Shown here: positions 46,320 to 54,299 of the stretch, piece by piece
Numbering within the stretch: position 1 is the stretch's first letter
How the letters are laid out: each line of letters opens with the position of its first letter
NCBI RefSeq assembly: GCF_001422405.1
Contig: NZ_LMMV01000022.1
Coordinates: 62,665-126,664, forward strand
Origin: Pseudorhodoferax sp. Leaf267
GTDB taxonomy: Bacteria; Pseudomonadota; Gammaproteobacteria; Burkholderiales; Burkholderiaceae_C
Length of the DNA stretch: 64,000 nt
Direction: 5' to 3'
Made by a program: the position numbers and the translations under genes
The notes under the pieces: model-generated
What the model saw: the letters and a program-made list of their open reading frames with translations, nothing else
Databases searched by the model: none
Told to the model about the DNA's origin: nothing

Positions 46320-47233
46320 GCCGGCAGGAAACCTTCGATCGACAGGTAGCGCTCGCCCGTGTCGTAGTTGAAGCCCAGCACCTTGGCGCCGGCTGGAAGT
46401 TCGGGCAGCTTTTGCGCGATGGCGGCCAGCGTGGCGCCCGATGAGATGCCGACCAGGATGCCTTCCTCGCGCGCGCAGCGGCGGGCCATCTCGCGCGCGG
46501 GCTCGGCATCGACCTGGATCACGCCGTCCAGCAGGCCGGTGTCCAGGTTCTTCGGGATGAAGCCCGCGCCGATGCCCTGGATCGGGTGCGGCGAGGGCTG
46601 GCCGCCCGAGATCACGGGTGAGGCCACGGGCTCGACGGCGAACACCTTGAGCTGCGGCCATTTGGCCTTCAGCACGCGTGCGCAGCCCGACAGGTGGCCG
46701 CCCGTGCCCACGCCGGTGATCAGCACGTCCAGGCCGTCGGGGAAGTCGGCCAGGATCTCCTCGGCCGTGGTGCGCACGTGCACGTCGACGTTGGCCGGGT
46801 TCTCGAACTGCTGCGGCATCCAGGCGCCAGGCGTGGCGGCCACGATCTCCTGCGCGCGGGCGATGGAGCCCTTCATGCCCTTCTCGCGCGGCGTCAGCTC
46901 GAAGCTCGCACCATAGGCCAGCATCAGCCGGCGGCGTTCGACCGACATGGAGTCGGGCATCACCAGCACCAGCTTGTAGCCCTTGACGGCGGCGACCATG
47001 GCCAGGCCCACGCCGGTGTTGCCCGAGGTCGGCTCGACGATGGTGCCGCCGGCTTTGAGCGCGCCGGATTTCTCGGCGTCCTCCACCATGGACAGCGCGA
47101 TGCGGTCCTTGATCGAGCCGCCCGGGTTGGCGCGCTCGGACTTGACCCAGACCTGGGCGTCGGCGCCGAACAGGCGGTTGATGCGGATGTGCGGCGTGTT
47201 GCCGATGGTCTGCAGAACGTTGTCGGCCTTCAT
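46316..47233 (-). CDS. cysK: Cysteine synthase (O-acetylserine sulfhydrylase)
   Basis: A 305-residue PLP enzyme that makes cysteine from O-acetylserine and sulfide. The PLP lysine K42 lies in NPGGSIKDR, the substrate loop is [10 protein letters not shown], and the phosphate-binding loop is [16 protein letters not shown] is near the C-terminus. CysK and CysM types are close; the [13 protein letters not shown] wording favours the CysK-like betaproteobacterial enzyme. It is divergent from rnpB with 63 bases between. Two J-domain genes follow and overlap in the same direction. Confidence 0.9.
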   Translation of the reverse strand: MKADNVLQTIGNTPHIRINRLFGADAQVWVKSERANPGGSIKDRIALSMVEDAEKSGALKAGGTIVEPTSGNTGVGLAMVAAVKGYKLVLVMPDSMSVERRRLMLAYGASFELTPREKGMKGSIARAQEIVAATPGAWMPQQFENPANVDVHVRTTAEEILADFPDGLDVLITGVGTGGHLSGCARVLKAKWPQLKVFAVEPVASPVISGGQPSPHPIQGIGAGFIPKNLDTGLLDGVIQVDAEPAREMARRCAREEGILVGISSGATLAAIAQKLPELPAGAKVLGFNYDTGERYLSIEGFLPA

Positions 47234-47282
47234 GGCGGTCTCCCAGGTGGTGGTTGGAAAAAGGGAGATTCTGGCGCACGGT

Positions 47283-47288
47283 GATAAT
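47283..47288 (+). promoter_or_regulatory. Likely -10 element of rnpB
   Basis: GATAAT preceded by GT lies 8 bases before the 5' stem of RNase P RNA, the right distance for a start at about 47295-47297. No convincing -35 hexamer was found at 17 bases. Confidence 0.5.
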
Positions 47289-47296
47289 CCCGGCCG

Positions 47297-47650
47297 TGAA
47301 GCCCGCCAGGCCGTCGCTGGTGCAATCTGAGAAGACGACGCTTGCGTCGGGCCGAAAGGCCGCACTGGAGGAACGTCCGGACTGCACAGGGCAGCGTAGG
47401 AGCTAACGGCTCTCCACCGCGAGGTGAGGATCAGAGCAACAGAGACGAGTCGGTGCCAGGGCAACCTGGCATCGGGTGAAACGGGCAATCTCTACGCGCA
47501 GCAATACCAAATAGGCCAGCGTTGATGTGGCTCCGCGGAGCTGGCGGGTAGGTAGCACCGAGCCGCTTGGTGACAAGCGGCCCAGAGGAATGGCGGTCAC
47601 ACCGGGGGCGACCCCGGTGCACAGAATCCGGCGTATCGGCGGGCTTCACA
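47297..47650 (+). ncRNA. rnpB: RNase P RNA, bacterial class A
   Basis: The catalytic RNA of RNase P, which trims 5' leaders of tRNA precursors. The conserved core GAGGAACGTCCGGAC followed by ACAGGGCAG is at about 47371-47400. AGCAACAGAGACGAG lies in the middle, CCAAATAGGCCAGC at about 47507, and the 3' universal ACAGAATCCGGCGTATCGG at 47621-47639. The ends were set by the terminal P1 helix: TGAAGCCCGCC (47297-47307) pairs perfectly with GGCGGGCTTCA (47638-47648). Open reading frames crossing this region on either strand are not genes. Confidence 0.95.
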
Positions 47651-47677
47651 CTTTTCACACCACGCGCCGGACCGGGC

Positions 47678-48397
47678 TCAGAAGCGCTCGTCCGGCAGCA
47701 GGTAGCGCCATTCGCCCGGCGCCATGCCGGCCAGCGCGACGCGGCCCAGGCGCAGGCGGCGCACACCCAGGATCTTCAGGCCCGCGCGCTCGCATAGCGC
47801 GCTGACCTGGCCCGGCTGCGGCCCCTTGATCGCAAAGCGCAGTGAGGTGCGGCCCTCGCGCTGCGAGGCGACGCTGACACGCGCCGGGCGCATGGCTTGC
47901 AGCGCCTCGGCCACCACCGCGCCCTGCACCTCGACGACCAGTTCGTGTTCCAGGATGCCCGCGTCCTCGACCAGCTTGCGCTCGATGCCGGGCACCTGCG
48001 TGAACACCACGAGGCCGCTGTCGTGCGGTGCGAGCGTGGCCACGCAGCGCTGGTCCACCAGATGGCGCGGCAGCTGCAGCAGGCCGGAGCGGTCCGTCTC
48101 GCTGCGGCGCGCCCCGGCCAGCGGCGTGGCCGGGTTCACGCGTACCCCGGGGGGCTTGTGCAGCACGATGGTGACGGGCGGCACGGGTTGCGGTGTCGCG
48201 TTCTTCTCGATCTCCACGCGCTGCGCGGGCCGCACGCGCATCTGCGGCGTGGGCGCGACCGTGCCGTCCACGCGCACCACGCCGTTGTCGATCAGCAGTT
48301 CTGCCTCGCGGCGCGAATAGCCGGTCATCTCGGCCACGCGCTTGGCGAGGCGAATGCCTTCGGCGTCGCTGTCGTGGTGGGGGGCGTCAGAGGTCAT
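47678..48397 (-). CDS. S4-domain protein of the RsuA/RluB family lacking catalytic residues
   Basis: A 239-residue protein. An S4 RNA-binding domain (about 14-62, RLAKRVAEMTGYSRREAELLI) is followed by a pseudouridine-synthase-like fold (75-235, VLHKPPGV). The motif that should read GRLD-xx-T-x-GL appears as VATLAPHDSGLVVFTQ, so the catalytic Asp is Ala123. The conserved Tyr of the EK.Y motif is Leu153 (LEHELVVEV). It therefore probably binds rRNA without making pseudouridine. It converges with rnpB. No frameshift is seen, so it is not an obvious pseudogene. Confidence 0.78.
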   Translation of the reverse strand: MTSDAPHHDSDAEGIRLAKRVAEMTGYSRREAELLIDNGVVRVDGTVAPTPQMRVRPAQRVEIEKNATPQPVPPVTIVLHKPPGVRVNPATPLAGARRSETDRSGLLQLPRHLVDQRCVATLAPHDSGLVVFTQVPGIERKLVEDAGILEHELVVEVQGAVVAEALQAMRPARVSVASQREGRTSLRFAIKGPQPGQVSALCERAGLKILGVRRLRLGRVALAGMAPGEWRYLLPDERF

Positions 48398-48496
48398 GCA
48401 GCAGTGGCACCGCGCAGGCCGGCGGAGCCTGGTCCGGCGGCCCCGTGGCAGCAAGTGGGGAGGGGCCGCATTGTCGGCCCTCTCGCACCAAGGGCT

Positions 48497-49504
48497 CTAC
48501 TGCTTGGCCCCTTCGACCAGCCGGCGACCCAGCGAGATGGCGTATGGCGCGGCACGGGCCGGCAGCATGGGGTCGGCCGAGGCTTCGACGCCCTTGGGCA
48601 GCACGATCGGGTTGTAGGTGATCGCCACGCAGGGGCCGGTGGCGTCGGCCGCGACCGACTTGACGGTGAGGCGGCCCAGGTTCACCTTGGGCCGCTCGGC
48701 GGGCAGCGGAACGACGGCGCTGTCGAGCCGGTCGCCGGGCTCGGCCAGCTGCAACATGAAGTCGAATGCCACTTCGCCTGCCGCCACGCGCTGGCGCAGG
48801 TCGTCGATCAGGAAATCCGCGCCCTTGGCCTTGGCCTCGTCGTCCGTCAGCACCTGGGTGCCGCCCACCGGCTCGAACACCCACTTGCCGAACTGCTTCT
48901 TGCCTGCGGCATCGATAAAAGCGAACGCGTGCACGCCCCAATAGTTCGTGCGGGCATAGCTGGCCGGCACCGGCTGGCTGGCGAAGTACTTTCCTTGCAG
49001 CAGCACATCCGGGTTGGCATCGGCGAAGGCCTTGATCCTGTCGGGGTCCGGCTTCTTGGTCTGAGGATCGGGCGTCAGGGAATCCAGCCGTCCGATGAAC
49101 TGCTCGGGCGTCGACGCGCCGAAGACGGGCGCCGAGATGTTGCCCATCTGCCAGGTCTCGCCGCCCGGCAGGTCGAACTGCAGCGCCATGTTGCGCTGGC
49201 TGCGCGCGTTGTCGGGCGCCTTGGGGTTGCCGCCGCCCACCGAGAAGCGCGCGATCACGGGCACCGGCGTGCCGCTGAAGGCCGACGCGGCCGACAGCGT
49301 CCGGCCCTGGGCGCTGCCGACGAATTCGGCCACGGCACAGACCCCTTTGGCGCCGGATCGGCGGTAGCCCTCGAACTTGCCGCCGTTGCGCTCGAAGGCG
49401 TCCACCAGGCGGGTGGGATCGACCTGGGCCGACGCGGGGGCTGCGCCAAGCGCAGCAAGCAACGTGGTGGCCATCAGGGCGGGCAGGGCAATGGGTGTGC
49501 GCAT
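48497..49504 (-). CDS. Exported catalase-family peroxidase
   Basis: A 335-residue precursor with a signal peptide (1-27, cleavage after ASA or SAQ). It carries a compact catalase-fold domain with ARFSVGGGN, NMALQFDLPGG and YWGVHAF. Its C-terminal AAPYAISLGRRL holds the proximal haem tyrosine with its partner arginines. Such small periplasmic catalase-like proteins (SrpA-like) act as peroxidases rather than true catalases. No partner gene is evident. The 92-base gap upstream presumably holds its promoter. Confidence 0.83.
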   Translation of the reverse strand: MRTPIALPALMATTLLAALGAAPASAQVDPTRLVDAFERNGGKFEGYRRSGAKGVCAVAEFVGSAQGRTLSAASAFSGTPVPVIARFSVGGGNPKAPDNARSQRNMALQFDLPGGETWQMGNISAPVFGASTPEQFIGRLDSLTPDPQTKKPDPDRIKAFADANPDVLLQGKYFASQPVPASYARTNYWGVHAFAFIDAAGKKQFGKWVFEPVGGTQVLTDDEAKAKGADFLIDDLRQRVAAGEVAFDFMLQLAEPGDRLDSAVVPLPAERPKVNLGRLTVKSVAADATGPCVAITYNPIVLPKGVEASADPMLPARAAPYAISLGRRLVEGAKQ

Positions 49505-49596
49505 GGGAACTCCTCGACGTGGGTGATGTTGGGCAACGCGGGCCTAGTGCAGGCCGAGGCATTGTGGTTGTTTACGCCACCGCGTGCTTGGCGCCC

Positions 49597-50232
49597 TCAG
49601 ATCTCGTCGATGGGCGTCGCCGTGGCCGGCGCGCTGGCGCTGCCCTCCAGCGAAAACCGCTCGCGCGTGTTGATGTAGAAGCTCGCGCCGAAGCGCGCGA
49701 CCGGGAAGTAGTCCTGCAGCCGCACGCGCCAGGTCTCGGTGTCGATCAGCCCCTCGCGCGCATGCAGCCAGCGCACCTGGCCGATGAAGATCTGCCGGCT
49801 CGCGGTCTCCAGCAGCTCGTGCAGCGTGCACTCGAACGCCACCGGCGCCTCGACGATGCGCGGCGGCTGCACCACCTTGCACGGCGCTGCCGTCAGCCCC
49901 ACGGCGGCCAGCTCGCTCACGTCGGCCGGGAAGCGCTCGCCGCAGCGGTGCATCTGCTGCGCCATGGCCTCGTCGCTGATGTGCACCACGAACTCCTTGC
50001 GCTCGACGATGTTCTGCGCCGTGTGCTTGAGGTCGCCGTCCTGCAGCCGGTTGATGCTGACCATCACGATGGGCGGCTCCTCGCCCAGCATGTTGAACAT
50101 GCTGAACGGCGCGGCGTTGACCACGCCGTCGGCGTTCAGGGTGGTGATCAGCGCGATCGGCCGCGGCACGATCAGGCTGGCCATGAGCTTGTAGCGCTGG
50201 TATTCGGTGAGGGCGGCGAAGTCGATGTCCAT
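49597..50232 (-). CDS. Flavin reductase-like domain protein
   Basis: A 211-residue FMN-binding split-barrel protein with the core SLIVPRPIALITTLNADGVVN followed by APFSMFNMLGEEPPIVMVS. It is a different paralogue from the one at 39.8 kb. It is the third gene of a minus-strand set (deacetylase, GntR, flavin reductase) that lies divergent to the LIV-type importer. A role in catabolism of the imported compound, perhaps supplying reduced flavin, is inference. Confidence 0.82.
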   Translation of the reverse strand: MDIDFAALTEYQRYKLMASLIVPRPIALITTLNADGVVNAAPFSMFNMLGEEPPIVMVSINRLQDGDLKHTAQNIVERKEFVVHISDEAMAQQMHRCGERFPADVSELAAVGLTAAPCKVVQPPRIVEAPVAFECTLHELLETASRQIFIGQVRWLHAREGLIDTETWRVRLQDYFPVARFGASFYINTRERFSLEGSASAPATATPIDEI

Positions 50233-50243
50233 GGCGGTGTCTT

Positions 50244-50969
50244 TCAGGTCAGGCCCAGCATCTGGCCCAGGGATTTTTCGGACTGCGGGCGGTCCAGGCT
50301 CAGGCGCCGCTCCAGGTCCAGCAGGTGCTCGTCCATGAGCCGGCTGGCCTTGCCGAGCTCGCCCTTCTCGATGTGGTCGACGATGCGCGCATGCTCGTCG
50401 TGTTCGCAGGCGGCATTGCCGGGCGGTTCGTACAGCGCCACGATCAGCGAGCAGCGCGAGATCAGCTCGTGCAGGTAGCGCTGCAGCACTTCGTTGCCGG
50501 CGATCTCGGCCAGCCGCATGTGGAACGAGCTGGCCAGCCGCGCCCAGGCCGGCTGGTCGTTGGTGTGCAGCGCGGCGTGTTCCTCGCGCAACTGGCGGCG
50601 CAGCGCGGCCAGCTCGGCCTTGGTGATGCGCGCGGCGGCCAGCGGCATGATGGCCGCCTCCAGCAGCCGGCGCGCCTCGAAGATCTGCCGCGTCTCCTGC
50701 GCCGAGGGCACGGCCACCACGGCGCCGCGGTTCGGCCGCAGGTCGACGATGCGGTCGTGCGCGAGGCGCTGCAGCACCTTGCGCACCACAGCGCGGTGCA
50801 CGCCGAACAAGTCGGACAGCGCCTGCTCGGGCAGCTTGGTGCCGGGCGTGAGGCGCTGGTTCATGACGCTTTCGAACACCGCGTGGTAGATGCGGCTCTC
50901 GGCCTCGTTCAGCCCTGTCACCAGGGCAGGCGCCACGGGCGGCGCGGGGTTGCGGCTACGCGTGGCCAT
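50244..50969 (-). CDS. GntR-family regulator, FCD subfamily
   Basis: A 241-residue regulator. A winged helix-turn-helix at about 20-85 (LTPGTKLPEQALSDLFGVHRA) is followed by an all-helical FCD ligand domain (95-230) with IFEARRLLEAAI and the metal-binding-type histidines in FHMRLAEIAGN and HDEHARIVD. FCD regulators usually repress and are released by a carboxylate ligand. Its start overlaps the end of the deacetylase gene by 14 bases. Three pseudo-palindromic boxes in the divergent promoter upstream of the deacetylase are the likely binding sites. Confidence 0.87.
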   Translation of the reverse strand: MATRSRNPAPPVAPALVTGLNEAESRIYHAVFESVMNQRLTPGTKLPEQALSDLFGVHRAVVRKVLQRLAHDRIVDLRPNRGAVVAVPSAQETRQIFEARRLLEAAIMPLAAARITKAELAALRRQLREEHAALHTNDQPAWARLASSFHMRLAEIAGNEVLQRYLHELISRCSLIVALYEPPGNAACEHDEHARIVDHIEKGELGKASRLMDEHLLDLERRLSLDRPQSEKSLGQMLGLT

Positions 50970-51897
50970 GGGGCTGGATCTCCTGCATGTGGCTGGCGAT
51001 GGCGCCGGGCGTGGTCCACCAGATGCGGCCGGCATCGCGCGCACGGGCGATGTGCTGCAGCGCGCGGCGCAGGTGGCGCAGCCGGTAGGGCTGGCCGACG
51101 ATGTAGGGGTGCAGCGCGATGCCCATGACCAGCGGCTGCACGCGCGACTGCTCCAGCATCTCGTCGAAGTTGTCGATCAGCACCTGGGCGAAGTCCTTGG
51201 CGTCCATCTGGCGCGCCATGACCATGGGGATGTCGTTCATCTCCTGCGGATACGGGATGGACCACAGCGGCCCCGCGTCGGTGTGCATGCGCACGGGCTG
51301 GTCGTCGTGGCACCAGTTCAGTGTGTAGCCGTAGCCGGTGGCGGCCAGCAGGTGCGGCGTGGCCAGGCTTTCCGAGATCCACGGCGACAGCCAGCCGGCC
51401 GGCGCCACACCGCTCTCGCGTGCGATGCGGGCGCGGCAGTCCAGCAGCAGCTGGCGTTCGGCGTCGGCGTCCATCTCGGCCTGGCGCTCGGCGTTGGTGT
51501 GGCCGTGCGCGATGAGCTCGTCGCCGCGCGCCGCGCAGGCCGCCACGAGCTCCGGGCAGTGGTCGTACAGCGCGGTGTTGAGCAGCGTGCCGGTGGCCAG
51601 GCCCAGCTGGTCGAACAGCTCCAGGCAGCGCCAGGCGCCGACGCGGTTGCCGTATTCGCGCCAGGCGTAGTTCAGCACGTCGGGTTGCGGCGAGACCGGC
51701 CCGAGGTTGGCGCCCAGGCCTTCACCGAACGCGAAGTGCTCCAGGTTGAAGCCGATGTAGACCGCCAGCCGCCGGCCGCCTGGCCAGTGGTAGTCGGCGC
51801 GTTGCGTGATGGCCCGGTAGTCGAACAGGCCGTGGCCGGGCAGGGGGCGCTCGGCACTGTCTCGGTGCGAGGAAGAACGGGTTTGGTGCGTGGGCAT
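50956..51897 (-). CDS. Polysaccharide deacetylase-family hydrolase (PuuE-like)
   Basis: A 313-residue NodB-fold protein close in style to the PuuE group, which includes metal-independent allantoinases. Its first motif reads VYIGFNLEHFAFGEG in place of the usual TFDD, and the second is IAHGHTNAERQ. The C-terminus has IALHPYIVGQPYR. There is no signal peptide, so the substrate is probably a small cytosolic C-N compound, not a polymer. It is divergent from the LIV-type binding-protein gene, which may deliver the substrate. Confidence 0.8.
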   Translation of the reverse strand: MPTHQTRSSSHRDSAERPLPGHGLFDYRAITQRADYHWPGGRRLAVYIGFNLEHFAFGEGLGANLGPVSPQPDVLNYAWREYGNRVGAWRCLELFDQLGLATGTLLNTALYDHCPELVAACAARGDELIAHGHTNAERQAEMDADAERQLLLDCRARIARESGVAPAGWLSPWISESLATPHLLAATGYGYTLNWCHDDQPVRMHTDAGPLWSIPYPQEMNDIPMVMARQMDAKDFAQVLIDNFDEMLEQSRVQPLVMGIALHPYIVGQPYRLRHLRRALQHIARARDAGRIWWTTPGAIASHMQEIQPHGHA

Positions 51898-51963
51898 GGT
51901 GCAAGGCGCTGAAAGCGGCGCTCGCTTGGGCGCAGCAATTATGGTGCCTATGTGCGCGCCGGA

Positions 51964-52020
51964 TTGCTGACAATCTGGAAACGTCTTTGCTGCCAATGTG
52001 TTCCACCGATTGCTGCCATT
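51964..52020. promoter_or_regulatory. Three GntR-like boxes TTGCTGMCAWT at exact 23-bp period
   Basis: The boxes are TTGCTGACAAT at 51964, TTGCTGCCAAT at 51987 and TTGCTGCCATT at 52010. The first reads ATTG-N4-CAAT, a dyad like those bound by FCD-type GntR proteins. They sit just upstream of the sigma-54 element of the LIV operon. A partial inverted fourth copy (GCAGCAATT) lies at about 51932-51940. Confidence 0.55.
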
Positions 52021-52031
52021 CGGTGCAGAAA

Positions 52032-52047
52032 TGGCATGGAGCTTGCA
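52032..52047 (+). promoter_or_regulatory. Putative sigma-54 promoter for the LIV-type operon
   Basis: TGGCATGGAGCTTGCA differs from the RpoN consensus at a single position of the -24 box. GG (52033-52034) and GC (52045-52046) are exactly 10 bases apart. A start near 52058 would leave a 27-base leader with GGAGGATCC before the ATG. Confidence 0.7.
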
Positions 52048-52084
52048 AAGCCGGGGCATCGTGTTCATCTCTCCGGAGGATCCC

Positions 52085-53257
52085 ATGCCCCTGCTTCGCC
52101 GCTCTGTCCTGTCGCTGGCCGCCGCCGGCCTCGCTGCCCTGTCCAGCCTGCCCGCACAGGCGCAGGAAACCATCAAGATCGGCCTGGTCACGGCGCTGTC
52201 CGGCCAGTCGGCCCGTGCCGGCGAGGCCATCACGCGCGGCATGGCGATCGCCATCGACGAGATCAATGCCAAGGGCGGCCTGCTCAACGGCCGCAAGCTG
52301 GAGCTGGTGCGCCGCGACGACGAGGGCAACCCGGCCAAGGGCGTGGTGGCCGCGCGCGAGCTGATCTACAAGGAAAAGGTGGCCGTGCTGTTCGGCGGGC
52401 TGGACACGCCGGTGTCGCTGGCCATCGTCGCGCTGGCCAACCAGGAGAAGGTGCCGTTCATGGGGCCCTGGGCGGCGGGCACGCCCATCACCAAGAACGG
52501 CGGCAAGCCCAACTTCGTGTTCCGCGTGTCGGCCGTGGACGAGATCGTCAACAAGGCCATGCTGCAGTACGCGCAAAAGACCTTCCAGGCCAGCAAGCCG
52601 GCCATGATCCTGGTCGACAACCCCTGGGGCGAATCCAACGAGAAGGGCCTCGTCGCCGCGCTGGCCGCGCAGAACATGAAGGCTGTGGGCATCGAGAAGT
52701 TCGACGGCAACGCGGTCGACGTGGTGCCGCAGCTCACCAAGCTCAAGGCTGCCGGTGCCGACACGCTGTTCCTGGTCGGCAACGTGGGCCCCTCGGCCCA
52801 GGTCGTCAAGTCGCTGGACCGCATGGGCTGGAAGGTGCCCATCGTGTCGCACTGGGGGCCGGCGGGCGGCCGCTTCACCGAGCTGGCCGGGCCGAACGCC
52901 AAGAGCGTGCACTTCGTGCAGACCTACAGCTTCTTCGGCAAGCAGGGCCCGGTGGGCGAGAAGGTCATGGCCGCGTTGAAGGCCAAGTACCCCGACATCA
53001 AGGGCCCGGACGACGTGACGCCCTCGGTGGGCGTGGCCAATGCCTACGACGCGCTGCAGCTCAGCGCGCTGGCGATTGCCAAGGCGGGCAGCACCCAGGG
53101 CGACGCCGTGCGCCAGGGCTTCTACAAGATCGAGCGCTACGAGGGCCTGATCAAGACCTACAACCAGCCGTTCACGGCCGAGGTGCACGATGCGGTGGGC
53201 GAGAACGACTACGTGTGGGCGCAGTTCATCGACAACCGCATCCTGCCCGTGCAATGA
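52085..53257 (+). CDS. LIV-type ABC transporter substrate-binding protein
   Basis: A 390-residue precursor with a signal peptide (1-26, cleavage after AQA). The Peripla_BP_6 fold is marked by IKIGLVTALSGQSARAGE and AIDEINAKGGLLNGRKLEL. Family members bind branched-chain amino acids, amides, urea or aromatic acids. The start has GGAGGA about 7 bases upstream, with a sigma-54 element before it. Membrane and ATPase subunits follow after a 163-base gap containing a hairpin. The ligand is not determined. Confidence 0.9.
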   Translation: MPLLRRSVLSLAAAGLAALSSLPAQAQETIKIGLVTALSGQSARAGEAITRGMAIAIDEINAKGGLLNGRKLELVRRDDEGNPAKGVVAARELIYKEKVAVLFGGLDTPVSLAIVALANQEKVPFMGPWAAGTPITKNGGKPNFVFRVSAVDEIVNKAMLQYAQKTFQASKPAMILVDNPWGESNEKGLVAALAAQNMKAVGIEKFDGNAVDVVPQLTKLKAAGADTLFLVGNVGPSAQVVKSLDRMGWKVPIVSHWGPAGGRFTELAGPNAKSVHFVQTYSFFGKQGPVGEKVMAALKAKYPDIKGPDDVTPSVGVANAYDALQLSALAIAKAGSTQGDAVRQGFYKIERYEGLIKTYNQPFTAEVHDAVGENDYVWAQFIDNRILPVQ

Positions 53258-53270
53258 CCCACCCCCGTTT

Positions 53271-53420
53271 GGACTTCTCACTGCGTGTAGAAGTCCCATC
53301 CCCCCTCGAGGTGGCGCCGCCAGCGGCCTGGCAGAGCCAGTTCCGCGGCCTCTCGGGCCGCGGCTTGCCGCGCGCGCATGGTCGGAGCCTGCGCGCGCCT
53401 GCCTGCGTCAAGGGCGGCCC
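53271..53420. repeat. Hairpin and GC-rich repeat-like segment between LIV binding protein and permease
   Basis: GGACTTCT (53271-53278) and AGAAGTCC (53289-53296) form a perfect 8-bp stem with a 10-base loop, 13 bases after the binding-protein stop. The C-rich segment after it (53297-53365) resembles dispersed intergenic repeats of Comamonadaceae; that identification is by general resemblance. The hairpin could protect the binding-protein mRNA. Confidence 0.55.
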
Positions 53421-54299
53421 ATGCTGCTGACCTCCGCCCTCATCAGCGGCCTGGGCCTGGGCAGCATGTACGGGCTGATCGCGCTGGGCTTTCACATCAC
53501 CTACGCGGTGTCGGGCACGGTCAACTTCGCGCAGGGCAGCTCGATGATGCTGGGCGCGGTGCTGACCTGGACCTTCTCGCAGTCCATGGGCTGGCCCATG
53601 CCGGCGGCACTGGCGGCCGCGCTGGCCGTGTGCGCGGCCTACGGCATGCTGGTCGAGGTGATCGCCGTGCGGCCGTTCGCCCGGCGCGGCTCCAATGCGT
53701 GGCTGATGTCCACCGTGGCGCTGGGCATCGTGCTGGACAACCTGGTCATGCATGGCTTCGGCAAGGAGCCGCGCAGCCTGCCGTCGCCGCTGGCGCAGAC
53801 GCCGCTCACGCTGGGCGACGTGGCGCTGGGCGTGTACCCGCTGCAGCTGCTGGTGCCCGTGGTGGGCTTGGCCCTGGCCGCCGTGCTGCACCAGGTGGCG
53901 CGCCGCACGCGCTGGGGCATCGCCGTGCTGGCCGTGCAGCAGAACCGCGATGCGGCGCGGCTGATGGGCATCCCCGTGCAGCACGTGGTGATGCTGGCGT
54001 TCGCGCTGTCCACGCTGCTGGCCGGCGTGGCGGGCGCGCTGGTGGCGCCGCTGTTCAACGTGCATGCCGACATGGGCACGCTGTTCGGGCTCAAGGCGTT
54101 CGCCGTCGCCATCCTGGGCGGCATCGGCAGCGCCTGGGGCGTGATGCTGGCCGGCCTGGTCTTTGGCGCCGGCGAGGCGCTGGTCACGGCCACACTCGGC
54201 TCGGGCTACACGCAGATCATGATGTTCTCGCTGGTGATCGTGGTGCTGGCGCTGCGGCCCAACGGGCTGTTCGGCCGCGCCGAGGTGAAGAAGGTATGA
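53421..54299 (+). CDS. LIV-type ABC transporter permease (LivH-like)
   Basis: A 292-residue inner-membrane permease with about eight helices and the LivH signature GLGLGSMYGLIALGFHITY near the N-terminus and ILGGIGSAWGVMLAGLVFG near the C-terminus. The ATG at 53421 gives the family N-terminus. Its stop overlaps the start of the triple-fusion gene by 4 bases (ATGA), so the two are translationally coupled. The partner permease is the N-terminal part of that fusion. Confidence 0.9.
   Translation: MLLTSALISGLGLGSMYGLIALGFHITYAVSGTVNFAQGSSMMLGAVLTWTFSQSMGWPMPAALAAALAVCAAYGMLVEVIAVRPFARRGSNAWLMSTVALGIVLDNLVMHGFGKEPRSLPSPLAQTPLTLGDVALGVYPLQLLVPVVGLALAAVLHQVARRTRWGIAVLAVQQNRDAARLMGIPVQHVVMLAFALSTLLAGVAGALVAPLFNVHADMGTLFGLKAFAVAILGGIGSAWGVMLAGLVFGAGEALVTATLGSGYTQIMMFSLVIVVLALRPNGLFGRAEVKKV

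Noticed and set aside
47234-47677. Open reading frames on both strands across this interval
   Set aside because: The region is RNase P RNA, shown by its conserved core and paired P1 ends.
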